Assembly (NCBI GenBank): GCA_030762175.1
Contig: CM060834.1
Coordinates: 32,120,501 to 32,184,500, forward strand
DNA: 64,000 nucleotides
Direction of reading: 5' to 3'
Source of the DNA: Metallyticus violacea
Lineage: Eukaryota; Arthropoda; Insecta; Mantodea; Metallyticidae
Shown: in pieces, positions 61,201 through 64,000 of the stretch
Layout: the number at the start of each line of letters is the position of its first letter
Numbering within the stretch: position 1 is the stretch's first letter
The notes under the pieces: model-generated
The model's database searches: none
Told to the model about the DNA's origin: nothing
Seen by the model: only the letters and a program-made list of their open reading frames with translations
Position numbers and translations under genes: made by a program

Positions 61201-62634
61201 CCTTTATCATCAGCATTGCTCCACTGTCAGCTTCCCAGCTTGGTCCACAGAGCGACATCTTAGTATCATGCCAGAAAGCTGACTGTAGAACCATGCTGAT
61301 GATGAAGGCAACAGCCTTTGAAACATGTCCAAGTAAGTGAAACAAAATTACTGAAATTTGAGTGGTTTTCTCAATCATAATTTGTTATATTATACTATAT
61401 TTCGTGTTCCCACTATTCAAAGCTGTTTCTGGTAGGAGTTTCCAACTGGAACATTTATTATATGGTAGCTTAAAAATAAGCACAGACATAACATATTCCT
61501 GGAATTGAAATTTATAGATTTATATACTAAAATTTAACAGTGGTTCAGCACCCAGGGTGTTATCCTAGTTGGATCAAATGGCACAAATTTGTTTTGAAAA
61601 ATTTTTTCCCATTGTAAGAAGACAAACATAGATTATCACATACAACTTGTCAATACACATATGAAGCTCTGAAAAGATGTGCAAAATGGAATAGGCAGAG
61701 AATCAATGTTCTAGCCCAGTTTATTAATGATACATTTATGATTAGCATACAGAATCAAATTTGAAAAAAATATAAAGTGATTCTATAGGTATCTAATTTG
61801 GTACTTTTTAGAATTAATAACATTGAATTTGCTATATTTTCAGGATAAAAGATCAACATGGCACTGCTTGCAAAAGGTTGGACAGGCTCATCCAGAACTT
61901 ACACTTCCCCTTGTTCCAGAACTGCTAGCTATCCATCCCTTTTTTGATACTCCAGAACCTGATGTTGAAGATCCATCATGTATCCTTTGTATGAAACACT
62001 GGCATTTATAAAATGGATGTAGAAAAACTATTGTTACTAATTAACCCGAACAAAAAATTTAACATGTGTCTACTTTATAAATTTGAATGCTTAAATGAAA
62101 GGTTGCCTGATTAGGCTTTTTGCAGTTTTTACTCACCCATTCCTGAGTAACTTAGCAAACTGGCCCATTTCCACACTTGGTGTTCCACTATGTTCTACAA
62201 TATTTGCTTCTGAAATACCGACCCTTTATAGGGAAATCGCTCATATTTCACTAATTTTGTTCCACTTACTCGGGCAAGTTTCAAAGGTTGTTGCCTTCAT
62301 CACCATCACCATCATCATCATTCTCGTTTAATCACCAATAGCACTAGCATACCATAAGAAAAAACTGACAGCAAACTCATGCTGATCATGAAGTGCATAT
62401 CCAAGTAAGTTGGTAAAAAATAGTGAAAATTGAGTGATTTTCTATCAAAATTGTTTAACAGTTATTTAATTAGGCTTTTCCTTAATGGTGTTTTAACCAG
62501 ATATATGTATTTTGATCCTAGTATTTAATGCCGCACAGCACTGTCCTACCATGTTGCAACTGTTTGAAGAGCATACCTTAAAGCATTATAGTTATCTGCG
62601 AGATACAATGCCAAATTTGGTACCAGCATTGAAG
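34207..62634 (+). CDS. IntS4: Integrator complex subunit 4, first twelve exons (3' end beyond window)
   Basis: Exons 34207-34260, 41754-41906, 42076-42204, 44324-44470, 46270-46440, 51287-51426, 53252-53444, 53884-54058, 57324-57529, 59852-59974, 61844-61979 and 62501-62634 join in frame to about 587 residues. The product matches animal INTS4 along its length: start [83 protein letters not shown] and [17 protein letters not shown]4 is a nuclear HEAT-repeat scaffold that holds the INTS9-INTS11 endonuclease pair of Integrator, which cuts snRNA precursors and attenuates transcription. Helical HEAT-type repeats fill residues 60-480. The start ATG has A at -3 and G at +4. About 370 C-terminal residues of the family length (about 960) are not in the window. 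No exon is broken. Confidence 0.95.
34261..35640. other. IntS4 intron 1, first part
   Basis: Unique-looking AT-rich sequence, somewhat CpG-containing up to about 34750, then no recognisable feature. Confidence 0.45.
35640..36800 (-). mobile_element. LINE C-terminal and 3' region, minus strand
   Basis: The minus strand from 36790 to 36340 reads [20 protein letters not shown] and [13 protein letters not shown], the RT thumb/C-terminal blocks of a CR1/jockey-like LINE, with stops between. 35640-36340 is its 3' portion, shared with 31180-31460 and 33200-33440. Confidence 0.7.
36870..38520 (-). pseudogene. Decayed transposon-type ORF of unknown family
   Basis: On the minus strand, across several shifts, I read [32 protein letters not shown] (37590-37550), [10 protein letters not shown] (near 37350), [15 protein letters not shown] (about 37200) and [15 protein letters not shown] (about 37000). 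The order DFSENF...YxSDxAASQF...SHGKGPxDGxGG...  is a pattern I know from repetitive uncharacterised ORFs of arthropod genomes, probably transposon-encoded; I cannot name the superfamily. Part of the ORF is duplicated in tandem (see 37764-38288). Confidence 0.55.
37764..38288. repeat. Tandem duplication, about 250 bp units at 275 bp spacing
   Basis: TAGATCCATATCTTTCAG at about 37764 recurs at 38039 and the copies end alike at CTTCCCCATCTTCCCT (38012 and 38287). Only a few substitutions separate them. The junction has a GATCCATAT-rich filler. It lies inside the decayed ORF and encodes the same 65-residue reading twice. Confidence 0.9.
38690..39550. other. IntS4 intron 1, unassigned part
   Basis: AT-rich. 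A 50 bp tandem repeat is visible at 39239-39350 (two copies of TTAACTGCAACTTTTCACC/TTGTCTCA...ATTTTCTTGATC). No gene is seen. Confidence 0.5.
39550..41460 (-). mobile_element. Penelope-like element, family C, nearly readable RT and GIY-YIG ORF
   Basis: The minus strand reads [11 protein letters not shown] (about 41350), a TAG stop at 41259-41257, then in the same frame [43 protein letters not shown] and [10 protein letters not shown] (catalytic YVDD). A shift near 40410-40440 leads to [25 protein letters not shown]...YIGKTKR (GIY-YIG endonuclease) and [14 protein letters not shown], ending at 39734. Penelope-like elements pair this RT with a GIY-YIG nuclease. One stop and one frameshift are the only breaks seen. 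The N-terminus is short against the family (about 800 residues), so it is probably 5' truncated. The 3' end holds a hammerhead-like motif (39648-39680). Confidence 0.85.
39648..39680 (-). ncRNA. Hammerhead-like motif, PLE family C
   Basis: Minus strand: CTGAAGA (39674-39680, allowed at variable position 7), an extra T, a perfect six-pair helix II GGGAGA-GAT-TCTCCC, GAA, then ACACAT. Helix II sequence is unlike other families but the pairing is kept. Helix I is weak. Confidence 0.6.
41754..41906 (+). CDS. IntS4: IntS4 exon 2
   Basis: Acceptor ttctaacag, donor gtaagt, phase 0 at both ends. Reads [14 protein letters not shown], a basic segment (KKLRL in vertebrates), then [18 protein letters not shown]. 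Confidence 0.93.
42076..42204 (+). CDS. IntS4: IntS4 exon 3
   Basis: Acceptor gaataaag, donor gtaaag, phase 0. Reads [19 protein letters not shown] and [16 protein letters not shown], matching the first HEAT-type helices (SVRLKIASLLGLLSK in vertebrates). Confidence 0.92.
42205..44323. other. IntS4 intron 3
   Basis: Besides the SINE B copy (42265-42512) I see only AT-rich DNA with no recognisable element. Confidence 0.5.
42265..42512 (-). mobile_element. SINE family B, inverted copy
   Basis: The inverse of the 10018 body: TGGTGTTTAACACC at the 3' end, GGTACCTCCCTAGCATTTGG, AGGATGGTCCTGGCAG and the head inverse near 42460-42510. Confidence 0.85.
44324..44470 (+). CDS. IntS4: IntS4 exon 4
   Basis: Acceptor atttttag, donor gtaagc, phase 0. 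Reads [20 protein letters not shown] and [20 protein letters not shown]. Confidence 0.93.
44650..45003 (-). mobile_element. Possible SINE family C (tRNA-like head), single copy
   Basis: On the minus strand the head CTCCTTGGTCTAGTTGTTAA and box-B-like GGGTTTGATCCCAGG sit at the high-coordinate end (44925-45000). The body (44650-44920) is CpG-poor and G/T-mixed, unlike the flanks. No second copy is in the window, so the family assignment is inference. Confidence 0.45.
45250..45640 (-). pseudogene. Possible mariner-type transposase remnant
   Basis: The minus strand near 45510-45540 reads [14 protein letters not shown], resembling the HHDNAPAH block of mariner transposases; an upstream reading [12 protein letters not shown] (45560-45590) sits where an R-rich block is expected. 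The rest is too decayed to confirm. Confidence 0.4.
46270..46440 (+). CDS. IntS4: IntS4 exon 5
   Basis: Acceptor atgtttcag, donor gtaaac, phase 0. Reads [20 protein letters not shown] and [20 protein letters not shown] (vertebrate HLTDTSHGVRNKCLQLLG, IGDYFSDQDPRVRTAAIKAM). Confidence 0.95.
46500..47025. mobile_element. Inverted PLE 3'-end pair
   Basis: Arms 46632-46727 and 46790-46885 are inverted copies of the PLE C-terminal coding end (plus arm: [29 protein letters not shown]) around a 62 bp centre. The outer parts carry a hammerhead-like end on each side: minus at 46542-46575 and a weaker plus copy at about 46960-47000. The arm midpoint (46758.5) is the same from inner and outer markers, so the arms have equal length. 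Confidence 0.8.
46542..46575 (-). ncRNA. Hammerhead-like motif with mutated GAA
   Basis: Minus strand: CTGATGA (46569-46575), an extra T, GAG...CTC, then CAAA where GAAA is expected, and self-complementary ACATGT followed by C. The core G12 position appears lost, so it is likely inactive. Confidence 0.45.
47313..47700 (-). pseudogene. PLE reverse-transcriptase N-terminal fragment
   Basis: Minus-strand homology to 40915-41290 of the family C element: shared GTATGTGGGTGAATTGATAT, CTCATGCTGTTATCATTTTT and GGGTAGTACTGGATT. It covers only the fingers part of the RT and carries small shifts. A family C terminal motif (GTAAGTGGAGTTTAGTGTAC) follows at 47702-47726. Confidence 0.75.
47730..47827. other. 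Unassigned sequence between PLE fragments
   Basis: Short AT-rich stretch with no recognisable feature. Confidence 0.4.
47912..47964 (-). ncRNA. Hammerhead ribozyme-like motif, palindrome left arm
   Basis: The exact inverse of 50139-50191; see that entry for the structure. Confidence 0.65.
48004..49040 (-). pseudogene. PLE RT (C-terminal half) plus GIY-YIG ORF, left arm
   Basis: An open frame on the minus strand with RT motifs [14 protein letters not shown] and [10 protein letters not shown] (catalytic YVDD) and LPFLDLRI, a Lys-rich linker, [20 protein letters not shown] (GIY-YIG endonuclease), [15 protein letters not shown] and the stop at 48004-48006. The fingers half of the RT is missing because the arm stops at the palindrome centre. 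Uninterrupted, so a young copy. Not translatable as a whole enzyme. Confidence 0.9.
49063..50099 (+). pseudogene. PLE RT (C-terminal half) plus GIY-YIG ORF, right arm
   Basis: The mirror of the left arm, one residue different (Ile for Leu). YVDD is at 49170-49181, the GIY-YIG block at about 49773-49830, the stop at 50097-50099. Same truncation of the RT fingers. Confidence 0.9.
50139..50191 (+). ncRNA. Hammerhead ribozyme-like motif, best copy (PLE 3' end)
   Basis: Helix I: TTTTGG (50140-50145) pairs perfectly with CCAAAA (50182-50187), plus a G-T pair outside. Core block TTGACAA (50146-50152) replaces CTGATGA with U3 and A8, which can still pair. One extra T (50153). Helix II GTGAGG (50154-50159) and CCTCAC (50166-50171), six perfect pairs, loop AATGTA. 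GAA (50172-50174). ACATGT (50175-50180) is self-complementary, giving a minimal helix III that could form between two molecules. A (50181) is a permitted cleavage residue. PLEs are known carriers of hammerhead motifs. Activity with U3/A8 and the extra U is not shown. Confidence 0.68.
50276..51286. other. IntS4 intron 5, last part
   Basis: No recognisable element; ends with the acceptor of exon 6. Confidence 0.5.
51287..51426 (+). CDS. IntS4: IntS4 exon 6 (not an obvious ORF)
   Basis: Acceptor tgttgacag, donor gtaagc. Reads [19 protein letters not shown], then [20 protein letters not shown] and QCYPE, ending two bases into an Asn codon finished by exon 7. Confidence 0.93.
51427..52189. other. 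IntS4 intron 6, first part
   Basis: No recognisable feature. Confidence 0.45.
52190..52487 (+). mobile_element. SINE family A, plus copy
   Basis: Head GGTGGTAACCATACTTGCC with GCAGGTTCAAAGCC as box B, then GGCATAAAAATCTTAAG, GGCTTCCTTCGGAAGGGAAG, AACCTCAAACCTGAGAGAAG and GATTCTGATGACCC, with an ATAAATAAAACAAATC tail. Confidence 0.9.
52488..53251. other. IntS4 intron 6, last part
   Basis: No recognisable feature before the acceptor of exon 7. Confidence 0.45.
53252..53444 (+). CDS. IntS4: IntS4 exon 7
   Basis: Acceptor cttttcag, donor gtgagt. Reads [16 protein letters not shown] and [20 protein letters not shown], then [12 protein letters not shown]. Confidence 0.95.
53445..53883. other. 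IntS4 intron 7
   Basis: AT-rich; nothing recognised. Confidence 0.5.
53884..54058 (+). CDS. IntS4: IntS4 exon 8
   Basis: Acceptor tgttgcag, donor gttgat (weak but required by the phase). Reads [34 protein letters not shown] and [15 protein letters not shown]; the Glu codon is split G|AG. Confidence 0.94.
54182..55120 (+). pseudogene. mariner transposon, 5' terminal repeat and broken transposase
   Basis: 54183-54210 reads TATGAGGGTAGGTCCATAAG, a typical mariner inverted terminal repeat. Downstream, across shifts: [33 protein letters not shown] (GDE, first catalytic Asp), KIMA and F(W)D remnants, [12 protein letters not shown] and KEKRRGK, and [10 protein letters not shown] where the family has HxDNAPAH. 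The 3' third and right terminal repeat are absent, replaced by PLE sequence from about 55115. Confidence 0.8.
55115..56280 (+). pseudogene. Penelope-like element joined to the mariner remnant
   Basis: Reads [20 protein letters not shown] (55210-55265), then shifts to TYVGDVVAI (the catalytic YVDD is YVGD), [37 protein letters not shown] and [14 protein letters not shown] (55880-55920), [13 protein letters not shown] and a C-terminus at about 56165. Many shifts and stops. The 3' end carries a hammerhead-like motif (56184-56217) and the AAGTAAGTGGAAC terminus shared with 61331. Confidence 0.8.
56184..56217 (+). ncRNA. Hammerhead-like motif, PLE family D
   Basis: CTGAAGA (56184-56190), an extra T, helix II GGAGGC-AAAT-GCCTTT (four Watson-Crick and two G-T pairs), GAA, ACATGT (56211-56216) and C. 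Helix I is weak. Confidence 0.55.
56300..56520 (+). mobile_element. PLE family E 3' end fragment
   Basis: [14 protein letters not shown] coding end (56325-56360), hammerhead-like motif (56414-56449), and AACTCAGAAGAGATCATTA terminus; the inverse counterpart lies at 20930-21110. Confidence 0.7.
56414..56449 (+). ncRNA. Hammerhead-like motif, PLE family E
   Basis: CTAATGA (56414-56420, one change from CTGATGA), an extra T, helix II GTGGA (56422-56426) with TCCAT (56434-56438), then GAAAC and ATATAT. Core G5 is A, which would be expected to inactivate it. Confidence 0.45.
56521..57323. other. IntS4 intron 8, last part
   Basis: AT-rich; nothing recognised. Confidence 0.45.
57324..57529 (+). CDS. 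IntS4: IntS4 exon 9
   Basis: Acceptor ttttttag, donor gtatgt. Reads [40 protein letters not shown] and [15 protein letters not shown]. Confidence 0.95.
57530..58520. other. IntS4 intron 9, first part
   Basis: AT-rich; nothing recognised. Confidence 0.45.
58526..58630. repeat. Small foldback of PLE family C ends
   Basis: Arms 58526-58559 and 58595-58630 share CACTAAACTCCATTTACTT and its inverse; the centre keeps ATTTCGGGAGAATCT from the family C hammerhead-like end at 39655. After it, GGATATATTACCACTCCATT matches the 39550-39600 terminus. Confidence 0.8.
58955..59234. repeat. 140 bp tandem duplication
   Basis: Units 58955-59094 and 59095-59234 are directly adjacent at exactly 140 bp offset and differ at one position I could find (GTATGCC versus GTACGCC). 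No coding or transposon similarity. Confidence 0.95.
59235..59485. other. IntS4 intron 9, unassigned part
   Basis: Nothing recognised. Confidence 0.4.
59486..59752 (-). mobile_element. SINE family B, inverted copy
   Basis: The inverse of the 10018 body: TTAAACACTCATTTT at the 3' end, CCAGGTCTAAGTTAGG, CCTGGCATTTGCC, GATGGTCCTGG and the head inverse at 59690-59750. Confidence 0.8.
59852..59974 (+). CDS. IntS4: IntS4 exon 10
   Basis: Acceptor cattgcag, donor gtaatt, phase 0. Reads [20 protein letters not shown] and [14 protein letters not shown] (vertebrate ALVELLKNLTKYPTD). Confidence 0.93.
59975..60452. other. IntS4 intron 10, first part
   Basis: Nothing recognised. Confidence 0.4.
60453..60594 (-). 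mobile_element. Solo 142 bp 3' end of the palindrome PLE family
   Basis: Nearly identical to 47828-47969, the extreme 3' end of the minus-strand arm. The 5' side stops abruptly (ACGA|AGTG instead of ACGAC), so this is a severely 5'-truncated insertion. The hammerhead-like motif (60537-60589) has G12 changed to A at 60556 (TTCGTGA to TTTGTGA), a CpG-type change. Confidence 0.9.
60595..61120. other. IntS4 intron 10, middle part
   Basis: Nothing recognised. Confidence 0.4.
61180..61213 (-). ncRNA. Hammerhead-like motif, foldback left arm
   Basis: Minus strand: CTGATGA (61207-61213), an extra T, helix II AAAGGC-AACA-GCCTTT (six perfect pairs), GAA, ACATGT (61181-61186), then T at the cleavage position. 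Helix I is weak. Confidence 0.6.
61296..61329 (+). ncRNA. Hammerhead-like motif, foldback right arm
   Basis: CTGATGA, an extra T, helix II GAAGGC-AACA-GCCTTT (five pairs plus a G-T), GAA, ACATGT and C at the cleavage position. Confidence 0.6.
61844..61979 (+). CDS. IntS4: IntS4 exon 11
   Basis: Acceptor attttcag, donor gtatcc. Reads [20 protein letters not shown] and [20 protein letters not shown]; the Tyr codon is split T|AT. Confidence 0.95.
62232..62442. repeat. Foldback of PLE family D ends with GAT/ATC-rich centre
   Basis: Left arm from GAAATCGCTCATATTTCAC and right arm ending GTGAAAATTGAGTGATTTTC are inverted. Left end has CAAAGGTTGTTGCCTTCATCA, a hammerhead-like hairpin with decayed core; the right motif is deleted. 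It sits only 60 bp before IntS4 exon 12. Confidence 0.75.
62501..62634 (+). CDS. IntS4: IntS4 exon 12
   Basis: Acceptor tttaaccag, donor gtacgt, phase 0 at the end. Reads [20 protein letters not shown] and [18 protein letters not shown]. The next exon lies beyond base 64000. Confidence 0.95.
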
Positions 62635-62704
62635 GTACGTTGTTGCAAGTTTTGTCATACATACTCTCACCTGAGGTCCTTAAATAACAATAATGCAAAT
62701 AAAT

Positions 62705-62775
62705 ATTAACTTATTTATGTAAGTAAATGGAATTTAGTGTAAAAAAATGAATACCTAAGTTTAAGAAATATTAAC
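62705..62775 (+). mobile_element. Solo PLE family C terminus
   Basis: GTAAGTAAATGGAATTTAGT, a T/A-rich run and GAATACCTAAGTTTA match the terminus near 39590-39635 and 58593-58640. Confidence 0.65.
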
Positions 62776-63440
62776 TTGTAAAGCACCTAGTTTTAAGCTC
62801 ATTCAAAACAAATAAGTTACTCTAAGCTCTTGCTGCAGATTCACACATATTTTCTTACTAGTCTGTGATTAACATTCAACATTTATTAATAAATAACATT
62901 TTTTTATGCTTTTTCATGTGTCACTTTTTTGATTGTTATATTTGCACATTTGTAGCATAAAAGATTACTTATAACACAATATTAACTGCACTTCAATATA
63001 AGCATTGTTTAAGACTGCTTGAGTGGAAAAGAAATTCATATTGTCTTATCTCTGCCGTAATAAATAAATACAGAGAAGCACAGTTTGCAGTTTAGTGTAT
63101 CTAAATGTGGTCTGCTACAAGGCCACTTTTTTGCCTTAATGGGGACGTAAGTACATTTTTGTTTTAGATTTAATGTACATTTGTTCAAATGGCAACCAGA
63201 ACATTGCTCAAATATTGATCTTCATTGAGGGATATCACATCATAAGGTAACATTCCTTGACACTCCTTTACAAGTGCGTTCACCCCATTTTTACATTAAA
63301 CCTCAGTAAAATAACCGAGAAAATAACTCATTAAGTGATTACAGAAACACAAGAATGACACAGAAGTTCAGAAAGGTACATTTTAGTATCAAAAGATGTC
63401 AGCCTTGTTCTTTAGTGTTAAGATGGCAGTGTGCAGTACT
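62776..63440. other. IntS4 intron 12, visible part
   Basis: Nothing recognised. Confidence 0.4.
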
Positions 63441-63445
63441 TTTTT

Positions 63446-63742
63446 TTTTTTTTTGATTGATTTATTTAAGGACGCTCTTTAACAGCTCAGGTCATCAGCG
63501 TCCCATTCAACTCAGGGCATGAAACGGCCGACAACTTTTGCTCAGAGACCTCTCTTTCAGGCTTGAGGTTCTTTTTCGTGCCGCAAATGTACGACATGGG
63601 ACCCACGGCTTTACTTCCCTTCCGAAGGAAGCCATACTTAGGATTTTTACGCCCGAAAAAATCCATCGGTCCTGACCGGGTTTGAACCCACGTTTTGGGT
63701 ATAGGAGGCAAGTATGGTAACCACTACACCGCCAAACACTTT
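63446..63742 (-). mobile_element. SINE family A, inverted, best-preserved copy
   Basis: A T-run (the poly-A tail) then GGACGCTCTTTAACAGCTCA, GGGCATGAAACGGCCGACAA, GGGACCCACGGCTTTACTTC, TTCCGAAGGAAGCC and the head inverse GGGTTTGAACCC with CCACTACACCGCC. CpGs are largely intact (CGGCCG, CCACGG), so it is probably the youngest SINE here. Confidence 0.92.
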
Positions 63743-64000
63743 AGCGAATATAATGGTATCTCTTCTAATAGTCATAGACATATTAAATAGAGAACTACAA
63801 AATGCCCCGGCTGAAATTAGAACATTAAAAAGAGAAAACTACAATCTTAGAATGCAGATACATATGATAAATGAAAAGGAAACATATTTTCAGGGACAAA
63901 AATCAGCAAAACTCTATCAACAGGAAATTCATTGGAATAAGAATTTATTACAATAAAAAATGAACACAAACAAAGGAAACAAGGACTAGATATTGCAAAA

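Larger units (their letters stand above)
61121..61388. repeat. 268 bp foldback bounded by two inverted hammerhead-like motifs
   Basis: Arms 61121-61216 and 61293-61388 (96 bp each, common axis 61254.5) start with ATAACAAATT and end with its inverse. Each arm holds a full hammerhead-like motif, minus at 61180-61213 and plus at 61296-61329, and a PLE family D terminus (AAGTAAGTGAAACAAAATTA). The 76 bp centre has no ORF. Non-autonomous. Confidence 0.88.

Noticed and set aside
63690..63735. Candidate tRNA gene on the minus strand
   Set aside because: It is the SINE A head; no cloverleaf closes and the body follows.

Overview
This is a stretch of eukaryotic nuclear DNA. It is AT-rich and full of introns, and it carries insect-type mobile elements: mariner transposase remains, tRNA-headed SINEs, APE-type LINEs and Penelope-like retroelements (PLEs). 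An arthropod, most likely an insect with a large repeat-rich genome, fits best; the species cannot be told from the sequence. Two host genes lie head to tail on the + strand. The first (1420-20262) is the 3' part of a glycoside hydrolase family 20 beta-hexosaminidase of the lysosomal HEXA/HEXB type: five exons, about 373 codons, with the catalytic Asp-Glu pair at 6071-6076. Its 5' exons lie before the window. The second (34207 to beyond the window end) is Integrator complex subunit 4 (IntS4), a HEAT-repeat scaffold of the Integrator RNA cleavage module. Twelve exons and about 587 codons are visible, and the 3' exons lie beyond base 64000. All visible splice junctions are GT-AG and every reading phase closes. 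The two genes have unrelated jobs (lysosomal glycan breakdown; snRNA and nascent-RNA 3' processing), and nothing suggests coregulation. Layout: 1-1106 inverted PLE; 1420-20262 hexosaminidase with introns full of LINE, SINE, mariner and PLE fragments; 20263-33440 intergenic, with a mariner and a PLE fragment just after the stop, a decayed LINE at 24040-28730 and tandemly duplicated repeats near 31.4-32.0 kb; 33440-34206 CpG-richer putative IntS4 promoter; 34207-62634 IntS4 exons, with introns holding a nearly readable PLE (39.55-41.46 kb), a decayed transposon-type ORF (36.88-38.52 kb), a 2.45 kb near-perfect PLE palindrome (47828-50275), a mariner/PLE composite (54.18-56.28 kb) and small foldback elements. 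The most interesting signal is in the PLE ends. At least nine inverted PLE-derived structures occur in 64 kb, from 0.1 to 2.4 kb, and many contain a hammerhead-ribozyme-like motif near the outer edge of the arms. PLEs are known to carry hammerhead motifs. Here the motifs show base-pair covariation in helix II between and within families, a U3-A8 swap for the usual C3-G8 pair in the youngest copies, a self-complementary helix III hexamer, and in every well-aligned copy one extra U between the first core block and helix II. Small foldbacks such as 61121-61388 are bounded by two such motifs in opposite orientation.
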